The notes under the pieces were generated by a model. It had not been told where the DNA came from. It did not search any database and was given only the letters and a program-made list of their open reading frames with translations. Of a stretch of DNA of 64,000 nucleotides, positions 9,946 to 18,328 are shown piece by piece; within the stretch, counting starts at the first letter, position 1, and each line of letters begins with the position of its first letter. This DNA comes from Tubulanus polymorphus (taxonomy: Eukaryota; Nemertea; Palaeonemertea; Tubulaniformes; Tubulanidae). The stretch is from positions 12,439,001 to 12,503,000 of the forward strand of contig NC_134028.1 in the NCBI RefSeq assembly GCF_964204645.1, read 5' to 3'. Position numbers and translations under genes: made by a program.

Positions 9946-10314
9946 TCAAAATTTAAAATATAATATTCCTCCGATTACAATTCCTATACAAGTTATAGCT
10001 AATTTAGTATTTTCATGGGATTTATTATCATCATTTAGTTTAATCATATCATGTTGAATATTATCAGTTCCAATATCACCGTGTGGGTGCCGTACGGCAC
10101 CATTTTCTGATGTATTGTAATCTTTTATTTTAGAATCATTATTTAATTTAATATTATTAGTTTTAGTTTCTGTTGATTGAATGTGTTTTTTATTTTTTTC
10201 ACCTTCCATTAATTTTGGAGCAGTTATAATCTTTTTATTTATATCATTCAATCCAAATGAATTATTTATTGTTGCAGTTTTAATTAGATTATTATAACCA
10301 ATTATGTTTCCCAT
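9946..10314 (-). CDS. Small tail-anchored protein with MGN start
   Basis: A 122-aa intact ORF. It begins MGNIIGYNN, compatible with N-myristoylation, and ends in a hydrophobic segment (LAITCIGIVIGGILYFKF), so both ends could contact membrane. The middle is polar and Asn/Lys-rich. Residues about 74-82 (GAVRHPHGD) are encoded over a GC-rich perfect 16-bp palindrome, GGTGCCGTACGGCACC, and a nearly identical peptide occurs in the unrelated element B zinc-finger protein. It lacks the late T-run motif of its neighbours. Family not recognised. Confidence 0.6.
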   Translation of the reverse strand: MGNIIGYNNLIKTATINNSFGLNDINKKIITAPKLMEGEKNKKHIQSTETKTNNIKLNNDSKIKDYNTSENGAVRHPHGDIGTDNIQHDMIKLNDDNKSHENTKLAITCIGIVIGGILYFKF

Positions 10315-10388
10315 CTTTAATACTAAATCATTAGAAATAATTAATAGATTAGGGCCTATACAATAATTTAATCTAATATGTGATTTAT

Positions 10389-11297
10389 CTAAATAATTTT
10401 GATATCTACAATGTTTTCTGGAATCGATCTATTTTTATCATTATGAATTGAATCTTCAAATAATACTTTGAATTGTTTCTGCGCATCGAATGAAGTGTTA
10501 TCATTTCCAATTATTGGGGATCTTGTTTCAACTTGCGCACCTAAAATACATATCAAATAAGTTCTAATAGATTGATTTATTCTTTGTATTCCAGCTTTAG
10601 TAAAACCTTCACTATTTTCTAAAATGAAATTAACCCAACCATTATTGTTTTGTTGTTGTATATTATTATAATATTTTGGTAATTCATTCCAATTTAGTGT
10701 TCTTATATCTGAATTTGTCATTATTTTTCCAAATTCTTTAGTATATAATATTCCTAATCCACCCATTGTTCCATTTTTTGCTCTAAAATCTTTATTTGAA
10801 TTAATATTAAATTCATTACATATTTTATAAAACTTAGAAAAATTAATATTATTATTCAATTCTTTAAAATATTTTGAACCTGGTAAAGGACATTCTAATT
10901 CATCTAATATTAATTTTATTTGAAAATAAGTATGAAATCTAAAAAGTGATAACATCAATGGTAAACTTGGTTTGTTTAAATGATCATTCCAACTAATTCC
11001 ACATCCTGTTGTTGCGCAATAAACAGCAAAATTTAATTGGTTCTGCCAATACTTCATATTAGATTTTAATAACCATTGTTTTGCCTCATTTAAATGTTTG
11101 AAATTAATTGTATACACATGAAATATATTTTCCATCTTTACATGAAAATTATTACTTTCAGTAACATAAATATATAAATCAATTAATGAATTTAAAACTT
11201 CATTTCTATATGTAATATCTTTATTAAAATCTATTGCTGGAATATTATATTTAATTGATTTATTATATTGGAAAGCTTTTGGAAAACTATCTGCCAT
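10389..11297 (-). CDS. Conserved Polinton protein with ATTGCG motif, function unknown
   Basis: An intact 302-aa ORF, the longest undamaged gene of element A. It is mixed alpha/beta with a conserved core YWQNQLNFAVYCATTGCG (residues 83-100), then FRFHTYFQIKLILDELECP. No signal peptide or membrane segment. From memory, similar proteins with an ATTGCG motif recur in Polintons of other invertebrates, but I cannot assign an activity or one of the classical Polinton gene names. It starts at ATGGCAGAT in a late-type context and lies among virion-type genes, so a structural or assembly role is a guess. Confidence 0.65.
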   Translation of the reverse strand: MADSFPKAFQYNKSIKYNIPAIDFNKDITYRNEVLNSLIDLYIYVTESNNFHVKMENIFHVYTINFKHLNEAKQWLLKSNMKYWQNQLNFAVYCATTGCGISWNDHLNKPSLPLMLSLFRFHTYFQIKLILDELECPLPGSKYFKELNNNINFSKFYKICNEFNINSNKDFRAKNGTMGGLGILYTKEFGKIMTNSDIRTLNWNELPKYYNNIQQQNNNGWVNFILENSEGFTKAGIQRINQSIRTYLICILGAQVETRSPIIGNDNTSFDAQKQFKVLFEDSIHNDKNRSIPENIVDIKII

Positions 11298-11313
11298 TTA
11301 TATAATTAAAAAA
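11298..11313 (-). promoter_or_regulatory. Late-class start motif
   Basis: Minus-strand TTTTTTAATTATATAA immediately before ATGGCAGAT of the ATTGCG-motif gene. Confidence 0.55.
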
Positions 11314-11748
11314 TTAATAATTTATTAATTCTTTTAATAATTTATCTTGTTCTTCAACTGTTATATGACCATTTAAACTTATTATATAATCTAGTATGTT
11401 CTTTAATTTATTAATTTCTTTTATATTAGTTTTAATTTTTTCTTTATTACTTTTTATATTCAATTTTGAACTTATGCCAGTTAAAACACTTGAACTTAAT
11501 CCTAATACACCAATTGATATAGCTAAAGGTGTTAATGGACTGAATATTGCTAAAAATGTTATTACAGAACTAATTGTAACCGAACCACTTATAATCAAAT
11601 AATATATAATTTTAGATTTTAAATATTTTTTCTTTTTAACTTTTAAGTCACTTTCAAATTCTAATATTTGTTTTTCTAAATATATTTTTAATTTAGTTTT
11701 ATTTATATCATGAGGAATAATATCAATATTATCAACTTTATCACCCAT
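11314..11748 (-). CDS. Two-segment membrane protein flanked by coiled coils
   Basis: An intact 144-aa ORF. A basic helix (KIYLEKQILEFESDLKVKKK) precedes a hydrophobic hairpin (IIYYLIISGSVTISSVITFL and LAISIGVLGLSSSVLTGI), followed by a second Lys-rich coiled-coil-like region. The layout suggests an integral membrane protein with both termini on the same side. No catalytic motif. Its neighbours are late-type genes of the virion cluster. Family not recognised. Confidence 0.6.
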   Translation of the reverse strand: MGDKVDNIDIIPHDINKTKLKIYLEKQILEFESDLKVKKKKYLKSKIIYYLIISGSVTISSVITFLAIFSPLTPLAISIGVLGLSSSVLTGISSKLNIKSNKEKIKTNIKEINKLKNILDYIISLNGHITVEEQDKLLKELINY

Positions 11749-11765
11749 TTATTTAGCAAAAAAAA
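11749..11765 (-). promoter_or_regulatory. Late-class start motif
   Basis: Minus-strand TTTTTTTTGCTAAATAA directly before ATGGGTGAT of the 144-aa membrane protein. Confidence 0.55.
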
Positions 11766-11768
11766 TTA

Positions 11769-12191
11769 CTAATTAGTAAACTCATAAGCAACAAATATAA
11801 CAATAACAGTTCCGCCTAAAATCCAAATTATTTCATATTTCTTCTGTTCATTACTTGGGGTATAATAATCTGATAATTTAGGTTTGTATAGATGTTATTT
11901 TTCTTTATTTGTTACCGCGTTATATAAACTCATTGCATCATCGACTGATTGAAAATCTCTATGTGAAATCTTCTGATCATATAATTCCTTGTTAATATAA
12001 TCCATATAGTTTTGCCTCTTTTCTCTATATTCTTCTGCTGCTTTATTGTATTTCTCTAATGCTAAGTTATGTCTTTTTTGTTCTGATAATGAACCATTTT
12101 TATCAATATGCTTAAATAAATAACCACCACCAGTAAATGCTAAAGCGTTAACAATTGCCGATCCTATAATAGTTATAACTGCAGAAGCCAT
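11769..12191 (-). pseudogene. Conserved small Polinton membrane protein, one nonsense codon
   Basis: 140 codons in one frame, with a single TAA at 11895-11897. The N-terminus is a glycine/alanine-rich membrane segment (AVITIIGSAIVNALAFTGGG). A conserved amphipathic region follows (SEQKRHNLALEKYNKAAEEY, YMDYINKEL), then after the stop KLSDYYTPS and a second membrane segment (IIWILGGTVIVIFVAYEF). I recall proteins with the pattern ALAFSG, RHDLA, LSDFYHPS in cnidarian and other animal Polinton-like sequences, where the function is unknown. Starts in a late-type motif. Confidence 0.65.
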
Positions 12192-12205
12192 TTATTTAGT
12201 AAAAT
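12192..12205 (-). promoter_or_regulatory. Late-class start motif (weak T-run)
   Basis: Minus-strand TTATTTTACTAAATAA directly before ATGGCTTCT. The T-run is interrupted but the TAAATAAATG part is exact. Confidence 0.5.
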
Positions 12206-12215
12206 AATTATGCAT

Positions 12216-12436
12216 TTATATGGGAGGAGTATATTTTTGTTTTTCTAAATAATCAATAGTTAAATTAGATAAAGTAACTGCTAATGTTAATTTTAAAATA
12301 TCATTTATATCAAATCTATCAACATTAACACTTCCCATTTTAAATACTTTTTTAATACCATTGAATAATCAACAGTTCCAACTGATAGTAATGCTCCACT
12401 ATATAATCCAGTTATTATCCACTTATTATCACTCAT
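12216..12436 (-). pseudogene. Very small membrane protein, frameshifted
   Basis: About 73 codons from ATGAGTGAT to TAA at 12216. The first frame gives MSDNKWIITGLYSGALLSVG, a likely membrane segment. Near 12350 the sense moves to another frame and continues to LSNLTIDYLEKQKYTPPI. Small proteins of this layout (two hydrophobic stretches, Pro-Ile end) are common in Polinton late clusters as I recall; no function is known. Confidence 0.45.
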
Positions 12437-12452
12437 TTATTTATCAAAAAAA
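12437..12452 (-). promoter_or_regulatory. Late-class start motif
   Basis: Minus-strand TTTTTTTGATAAATAA directly before ATGAGTGAT of the 73-codon membrane gene. It also covers the last codons and stop of the upstream gene, so late genes here are packed without spacers. Confidence 0.55.
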
Positions 12453-12778
12453 TTACTATCTTCCAAATATTTAGTTAATTTATTTATGATTAATTCAACA
12501 TTTATTTCATTACTACTTTTATGATTATCATATATTTTGGTTAATATGTTTTTAATATCATCAATAATTCCATCTTCATTTAATTCATAATATTCTAAAG
12601 GTGATTTAATTAAATCAATTACTTTTTCTATATTATAATTTTCTTTATTAATCATTGATGCATTGTTAAATGATTTACTTTTTATATCAGTAATTACATC
12701 ATTTAGTTTAATTCTCATTTCTTTACCATGTTTAAAATCAAACCCAAAACATATACTCGGTCCAACAGTTATATTCAT
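12437..12778 (-). CDS. Unknown small soluble protein
   Basis: An intact 113-aa ORF beginning MNITVGPSICFGFDFKHGKE. The rest is helical and charged (IIDDIKNILTKIYDN, INVELIINKLTKYLEDS). No membrane segment or known motif. It starts in a good late-type motif and abuts the next gene with no gap. It could be a minor virion component, but I do not recognise the family. Confidence 0.55.
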   Translation of the reverse strand: MNITVGPSICFGFDFKHGKEMRIKLNDVITDIKSKSFNNASMINKENYNIEKVIDLIKSPLEYYELNEDGIIDDIKNILTKIYDNHKSSNEINVELIINKLTKYLEDSNFFDK

Positions 12779-12795
12779 TTATATAGTGAAAAAAA
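12779..12795 (-). promoter_or_regulatory. Late-class start motif
   Basis: Minus-strand TTTTTTTCACTATATAA directly before ATGAATATAACTG of the 113-aa protein. Confidence 0.55.
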
Positions 12796-13068
12796 TTACT
12801 CTCTACATCTTATAACTAATTCATAAATTACAGGGAAATTATTTAAATCAATTAAGTATCCATTGTGATTTCTAATTTCTAATCTAAAATTATTAAAACG
12901 AGGAATGCATGGTTTGAAATCACATTCTGTTAAATTATAATTTATTTGCGTTCCAAATTCTTTAACATTCTTCAATGGTAAAATGTTTAATAAACCAGAA
13001 TTACAAGTTATATCTTTAGTTGCTTCGAATGTTTTTGTAGGATCGATTAAATTGCAATAAATTTACAT
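12796..13068 (-). pseudogene. Possible penton-like (minor capsid) remnant
   Basis: An open frame of 88 codons preceded in frame by ATG-TAA, so the only ATG is followed at once by a stop (13063-13065). The C-terminal half reads as beta strands (FNNFRLEIRNHNGYLIDL then PVIYELVIRC). That fits my recollection of the end of small Polinton proteins of the form LRI..TDQ.G..LDLRGE...LHI, possibly the single jelly-roll minor capsid family. It is short for a penton, so either the N-terminus is lost or it is a different small protein. Confidence 0.4.
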
Positions 13069-13071
13069 ATT

Positions 13072-13425
13072 TTATTCGAAATCTATTTCATGGTGCCCTT
13101 TTTCATTCTTACCTTTGTATACGAAATAGAAATCACCAGAACATAATTCTACTAAGTCTTCACTTGATAATCTATGAAATCTATCTGGTAAATATGTTCT
13201 GAATTTATATGTATTTCCTTTTAATCCTTCATATTCTAAGTGTATAACTAATTTATCTCCATATTTGTTAGTAACTGTATCAATATTTGTAATTAGATAT
13301 TTCTTATGGATTATTAATTCTTTTAACTTCTTAAATTTATAATCTACTGATTTGACATTTGAAGTATCTTTTATTCTATCTAGAAATAATTTGTTGTTCT
13401 CACTGTGCGCTTGTTTACTCTCCAT
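13072..13425 (-). CDS. OB-fold-like small protein, probably replication-associated
   Basis: An intact 117-aa ORF. The core is beta-rich (KYLITNIDTVTNKYGDKLVI, TYKFRTYLPDRF, FYFVYKG) in an order reminiscent of single-stranded-DNA-binding OB folds. Proteins with ITxxxxxxTKYG and a YLPxRF segment are, from memory, frequent in arthropod and other invertebrate virus-like elements. It starts at ATGGAGAG behind atgttattaaa, the early-type context shared with PolB, and lies immediately downstream of PolB, supporting a replication role. Fold assignment is inference. Confidence 0.5.
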   Translation of the reverse strand: MESKQAHSENNKLFLDRIKDTSNVKSVDYKFKKLKELIIHKKYLITNIDTVTNKYGDKLVIHLEYEGLKGNTYKFRTYLPDRFHRLSSEDLVELCSGDFYFVYKGKNEKGHHEIDFE

Positions 13426-13436
13426 TTTAATAACAT
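13426..13436 (-). promoter_or_regulatory. Early-class start motif, OB-like gene
   Basis: Minus-strand atgttattaaa directly before ATGGAGAG, closely matching gatattaaaATGGAA at both TIR-proximal genes. Confidence 0.45.
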
Positions 13437-13454
13437 ATTTTTATTAAAATTTGA

Positions 13455-16400
13455 TTAACACGTTAGAATTCTTTTCATTATCTCGTTCTCTTTTGTTTCT
13501 TCTCTTTTAAATTTTAAGTATTCATCTAAATTACAACCATAAGCAACTGTATGAATTCCATCATCCAGAATATATCTTTTATCATCAAATGGGTTAAGAC
13601 TTATCTTTTCAATTTCTTCAATAAACATTTCGTGATCTTCAGATCTTAAACATCTCATCTTATGTTTTCTAACTTCTTCATTGAATATACAATTGATGTA
13701 ATCTTTGAAATGAATATTCTTTTCTACTACACTTTTGGTTATTCCTTTTAACTTTTTAGCTTCATGTTCTTTAGTTTTATATGAATACATTTTAGATCTA
13801 ATACCAATGAATTCAATCATTTCTTCACCACCTAATTCATCCTTAAACTTCCCTGGAACTTTTTTATTATCATTGCTAAACAATTCATGATCTTTAGGAT
13901 AATTACTGAAATCAAAATGATGTTTTAATGTTTTTAAATCATCAGTTATGTTATCAGTTTTTATCTTTAATATGTAAGAATCTGTATCAAAGTATAGAAT
14001 TTCTATATGTTTTTCTCCAAAAAGTGGTTGTAATACATTATAATAGAATTCATACATTAGTAATTTTGATAATTCTAAAACTGAAGCGCCAACATAGATT
14101 GGTTTATTAAATTTCATTGATGTTCTTCTCATTTTAACTGCGGCTAAATTTTCATCAAATATTCTGTTACCAATGAACTTAGGATATGATTGTAAATGCC
14201 TTATCCTTTTACCATTACTAACTAACTCAATATCATTTCTATTTCTAATATTTTCACAAGTCTTACCATAGAATGCATTATTCATTAACTTGAAGAAATC
14301 TTTCTCGAAATCAGTTTTAGCTTTAGTTCTCTGTTTGGTGTTAAAATCTATATATTTTTCTAACCACTTAGATTGACTGAATGAAATATATCTATGTACT
14401 TTTTTAGAATCATTCCTTGTTTTAGATAAAACTTTAACATTCTATAATGTACTACATAATTATATTTATCTTTTTATTAACTTATATCCAGGGTTATCAT
14501 TTACATTGAAATATCTATCACCTGATACACCTGAAACTCCTCCTCTTATAGATTTTTCAAATAATAGTAATTGATCTATATTTGTTAACAAATCCATTTT
14601 TATATCTGTAAATTTTAATCCACAATCCCATGTTAAACCTGGTGATGAATAACAATGACATGGATCAATATTGAAATATTTTAGGTTTACATCTCTAAAC
14701 CTTTCGAATATATCGGTTAATAATAATACATCTGATTTTAAATATAAATCTACTAATTGCCCATGTTTTTCTATTTTGAAATGATTCCAAATATTCAATG
14801 CCCTATTATAGACTGAATCTTTAACATATTCATTTTTTAATTCATCATAAAATTGTTCTTTTAATAATTCAGTTATGTTAAAATCATTATGATTTTTATA
14901 GAAAGAATATGGAATTGCTCTTTTATATCTCATTAATTTAAAATCATCATTATTTGGGTAATATTCTTTTAATATCTTTAATTCATCATCAACTAATGAT
15001 TTTGATAAGTTATCTAATGAACTATTTAAAAATCTATATGAATCTATAAATCTTAGGCAACCACATTGGAATGATATATAATTCTCAGATGTTTTAGCTA
15101 ACATTCTAAATTTATAAGTTGGTATTTTATCCTTTGATCTATTTGAATTTAATCTTTCTATTTCATTATTGATTTCTTCTATTTTATGGCATAACTGTTT
15201 GATGAATAAATGTGCATCATATCCTGATAGATTATGAAATATAACTGGAACAAAATTGATTTTCTTAGCTTGTAAGTTACAATTCTCATGCGCGGTGCCT
15301 CTAAACTTCCCGTTCAAATGATCATGGTCTCTTACTTTTTTATCTTTATAATTAAATATCTTTTCACAATAATAACATTTATCTGCAAACGCAAATTCTT
15401 CTTTATCTTCTTCTGTCATTATAATTTCTATATTTGTATTCAATAATTTACTAAATCTTATTTCATATTCAATTAATAAGTCACAAAAATGATTGATAAC
15501 ATTTTCATTTCTATAATCATAATATTCATTTTCAATTAGTTCTGGATAATCAGATTTAATATATAACCCGAAAGCTGCAGCTGATTGATGAATCTTTTTA
15601 ATAGTATTTGTTTTTGGTGGTTCTTCAGAATAATCATTTTCATTAGAATTTAATTTCTTTCTCTTATAATATATTTCTTTTCTATCTTGATCGGTTAATT
15701 CTTTATTTAATGATTCAAAATTTCCATATATAACAAATGGAACTTTATTTTTGTAATCATATTTTTTGAATTCTAATATTTTATCTTTTTCATTTGGTAA
15801 AACTAATTTACAATAATCATGATTTTCACATAATTGTTTATGATTTAATAATGTACTTTCATTACTGAATCTATGTAAACATTTTCTACATAGATATATT
15901 TTATTATGGTGATCACTTTCTGTTCTAAAGAATAAATCTATTTGTTTAATCCACATATAATGATTCTCATAATATAGTATATCTATAACATCATTTGAAT
16001 CATAATCTTTTGATAGATATAAAGGTTATAATGTATAATGTTTAATATTGTTACCTTTTGTATTTGGTAATTTGATTAAATCAAATACATTTATTCTTAA
16101 ATTATTATCCCTTTCTATTTTTGGGATGTTTTTAATTATAACAGGATACTTATCTATCTTATAATTATTTTCAAATGGTTTATAATGAGTTAATCTACAA
16201 ATATTATAAGTTGCAGGATGTAAACAACGTATTATAGCCCATAGAAAACATTTATCATCAAAATTTTGTACATTTATTACAGCATTAGTTTTAAATGGTA
16301 GTTTGATATAACTCGATGCTTCAATATCTGGTTCTTTATAATATGATACATTATTTTCATCAATTGGTTTCGATTTTGTTAACTTATTATATTTTGTGTT

Positions 16401-17168
16401 ATAAACATGTAAAGTCATAAATATTATTTCATCAAATATTAAACCAGACCCTTCAAAATATTTCTCTTCTATTTTAGTTTTTACTTCATTATAACATTTA
16501 TCTAATTTATCATCTATATGTTGTTTAGATATAATATGTTGTGAATGAGAATTTATATTATATATTGGTTTATCTTCAGATTTTATGAATTTAACTTTAG
16601 AAGATATACTTATTTTAGGGTATTCAACATCAGTTATTATTTTTATTATTTCTTTCATATTTTCTAAATGTTTTTTATTTTCTTCTAATGTTTTTCCTTT
16701 ATGAAATTTAAACTCGATAGCTGCTGGACCAATATCACTTTAAAATGCTTCGGTTATCTCTATATCTTTTTTATTATCTAATGAATTAATATATTTTCTT
16801 ACATCTTCCATGTATGGTCTTTTATTGTTTAATTTACTTTTTATGTTTTTAATTGTCTTCTGTTTCTTATCATTATCTTTATCAAAATAATCTTCACCTA
16901 AAATATCATTATTCTTATTTCTAATATGACTTTTAGATTTTAAATGTTCATTATAATATCTTTTATCACTGAATGATTGATTACATGTATCACATTTGTA
17001 TGTTTCTTTTTCATTCTTTAATTCATCTAATTTAGTTTCTAATATATCATCTTTATATTCTAGTTTCAATTTATTCTCTAAATGTGTTTTAGTTTTATTG
17101 TGTCTTGCTTTTTGGGATTTATCTATATTGATATTACATGTTGGACAGTAGTACTTATTTGCTTCCAT
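13455..17168 (-). pseudogene. Protein-primed DNA polymerase B with N-terminal zinc fingers, inactivated
   Basis: Polinton pPolB that would copy the element using a terminal protein. The N-terminus has two C2H2-like fingers (CPTCNI, CDTCNQ). The mid-part has the Polinton-specific FLWAIIRCLHPA and HYMWIKQI segments. Exo motifs follow: YGNFES (15714-15728), NLSGYDAHLF, and SDVLLLTDIFERF. Polymerase motif B (KLMNNAFYGKT) and motif C (YFDTDS, near 13985) are present. Lesions: TAA at 16740 and at 16026; frame changes at 14400-14470; the exo I Asp is Asn (codon 15720-15722). The segment that should carry motif A (DxxxLY, roughly 100 residues between NVNDNP and VVHYRMLKFYL) is missing. Starts at the ATG inside the right TIR. 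Confidence 0.9.
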
Positions 17169-17179
17169 TTTAATATCAA
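17169..17179 (-). promoter_or_regulatory. Early-class start motif, PolB
   Basis: Minus-strand ttgatattaaa directly before ATGGAAGC. It is identical in the core to the left TIR and preceded by an A/T-run. Both outermost genes use the same TIR-borne promoter. Confidence 0.5.
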
Positions 17180-17400
17180 TTTTTTTTTTAAATTGATTTT
17201 AGAAGTTCAATGATTTATATCATGTATTATTTCAACCACACTTTACTAACACTTTTAATGTTAAAAAATCTAACTCATACAAATATGAATATTGAAATAA
17301 TGTTATTAATATATCTATATATCTATTCTATAAGAGCTTACACTTTTATATTGAATAATCTGTCAATTTAAATGTTATTCATTTACATGAATATTCTAAG

Positions 17401-17588
17401 AGTAATAGGGATAATAGGCTTTCAGGTTAAAGGTTGAAGGGGCGACTGAGTAAAAAATGAAAATAACAATAATTTACAGTTGAATTAGGAGTGTGCGCGA
17501 CTAATTCAACTGTAAATTATTGTTATTTTCATTTTTTACGAGCTCGACCGTTCGACCTTTGATCTGAAAGCCTATTATCCCTATTACT
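17401..17588. repeat. Terminal nested palindrome, element A right
   Basis: 188-bp palindrome. The inner arm taaaaaatgaaaataacaat plus tttacagttgaattag pairs perfectly with its partner around the loop gagtgtgcgcga, the complement of the left loop. The outer arms match as on the left. Confidence 0.85.
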
Positions 17589-17939
17589 CCCGTCTCGACC
17601 CTTCAAAACTGTCTCTAGTCTCTACACAGTCCCGTGGACGCTATGTTCCCGTCTCGACCCCTCACATCTGTCTCTACTCTCCACACAGTCCCGTGGACAC
17701 TATGTTCCCGTCTCGACCCTTCACATCTGTCTCTACTCTCTACACAGTCCTGTGGACACCATGTTCCCGTCTCGACCCTTCAAACCTGTCTCTACTCTCT
17801 AGACAGTCCCGTGGACGCCATGTTCCCGTCTCGACCCTTCAAACCTGTCTCTACTCTCTAGACAGTCCCGTGGACACCATGTTCCCGTCTCGACCCTTCA
17901 CACCTGTCTCTACTATCTCTACACAGTCCTGTGGACACC
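17589..17939 (+). repeat. 59-bp minisatellite between elements A and B
   Basis: Six units with exact 59-bp spacing (gttcccgtctcgaccc at 17645, 17704, 17763, 17822 and 17881). The array fills the entire gap between the last base of A and the first base of B, with no other DNA. The complement of the unit contains gaagggtcgag, also found in the outer arm of the TIR palindrome. The same repeat, inverted, ends element B at 25258. Confidence 0.95.
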
Positions 17940-18127
17940 AGTAATAGGGGTAATAGGCTTTCAGATCAAAGGTCGAAGGGTCGAGCTCGTAAAAAATGAA
18001 AATAACAATAATTTCCAGTTGAATTAGTCGCGCACACTCCTAATTCAACTGGAAATTATTGTTATTTTCATTTTTTACTCACTCGCCCCTTCAACCATTA
18101 ACCTGAAAGCCTATTACCCCTATTACT
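17940..18127. repeat. Terminal nested palindrome, element B left
   Basis: 188 bp in the same orientation as A left. The inner arms carry tttccagttg and caactggaaa, where the A right end has tttacagttg and caactgtaaa: both arms changed together, keeping full pairing. The loop is tcgcgcacactc, as in A. Confidence 0.85.
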
Positions 18128-18328
18128 CTTAAGATATTCACATATACATGAATAAAATATAAATGAATAACATTTAAATTGACAGATTATTCAATATAAA
18201 AGTGTAAGCTCTTATAGAATAGATATATAGATATATTTACAACATTATTTCAATATTCATATTTGTATGAGTTAGATTTTTTAACATTAAAAGTGTTAGT
18301 AAAGTGTGATTGAAATAATACATGATAT
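17940..18328 (+). repeat. Left TIR of element B
   Basis: Matches the element A TIR from AGTAATAGGG to about gattgaaataatacatg. It then leaves the TIR consensus before the start-codon region and continues with DNA resembling A near 1494 (ataatacatag). B may have lost the TIR-proximal HNH gene through a deletion at the short shared ataatacata sequence. Confidence 0.85.

Larger units (their letters stand above)
354..17588. mobile_element. Polinton/Maverick element A (adintovirus-like provirus), full length
   Basis: A 17.2-kb self-synthesising DNA transposon or integrated virus. It starts AGTAATAGGG and ends in the reverse complement CCCTATTACT, with long TIRs at 354-796 and 17163-17588. Hallmark genes are protein-primed PolB, RVE integrase with chromodomain, packaging ATPase, double-jelly-roll capsid protein and several small conserved Polinton proteins. 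Rightward genes occupy 790-5619 and leftward genes 6019-17168, meeting tail to tail. Most genes carry stops or frameshifts, so it should be immobile. No matching 6-bp target duplication is visible: the flanks are aatatt on the left and cccgtc, already minisatellite, on the right. An adenain-type protease, usual in Polintons, was not recognised. Confidence 0.93.
17163..17588 (-). repeat. Right TIR of element A
   Basis: Inverted copy of 354-796, ending CCCTATTACT. It includes the terminal palindrome (17401-17588), the AT-rich subterminal stretch and the PolB start context. It lacks a short ttaaatgaataacat duplication present on the left, which explains the length difference. Confidence 0.9.

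Noticed and set aside
348-17594. 6-bp target duplication for element A
   Set aside because: The left flank aatatt and right flank cccgtc do not match, so none could be supported.
17589-17939. CRISPR-like array
   Set aside because: Units are contiguous 59-bp repeats without unique spacers and lie in a eukaryotic setting.
17634-17944. Open frames in the 59-bp minisatellite
   Set aside because: Produced by the repeat; no start context or conservation.
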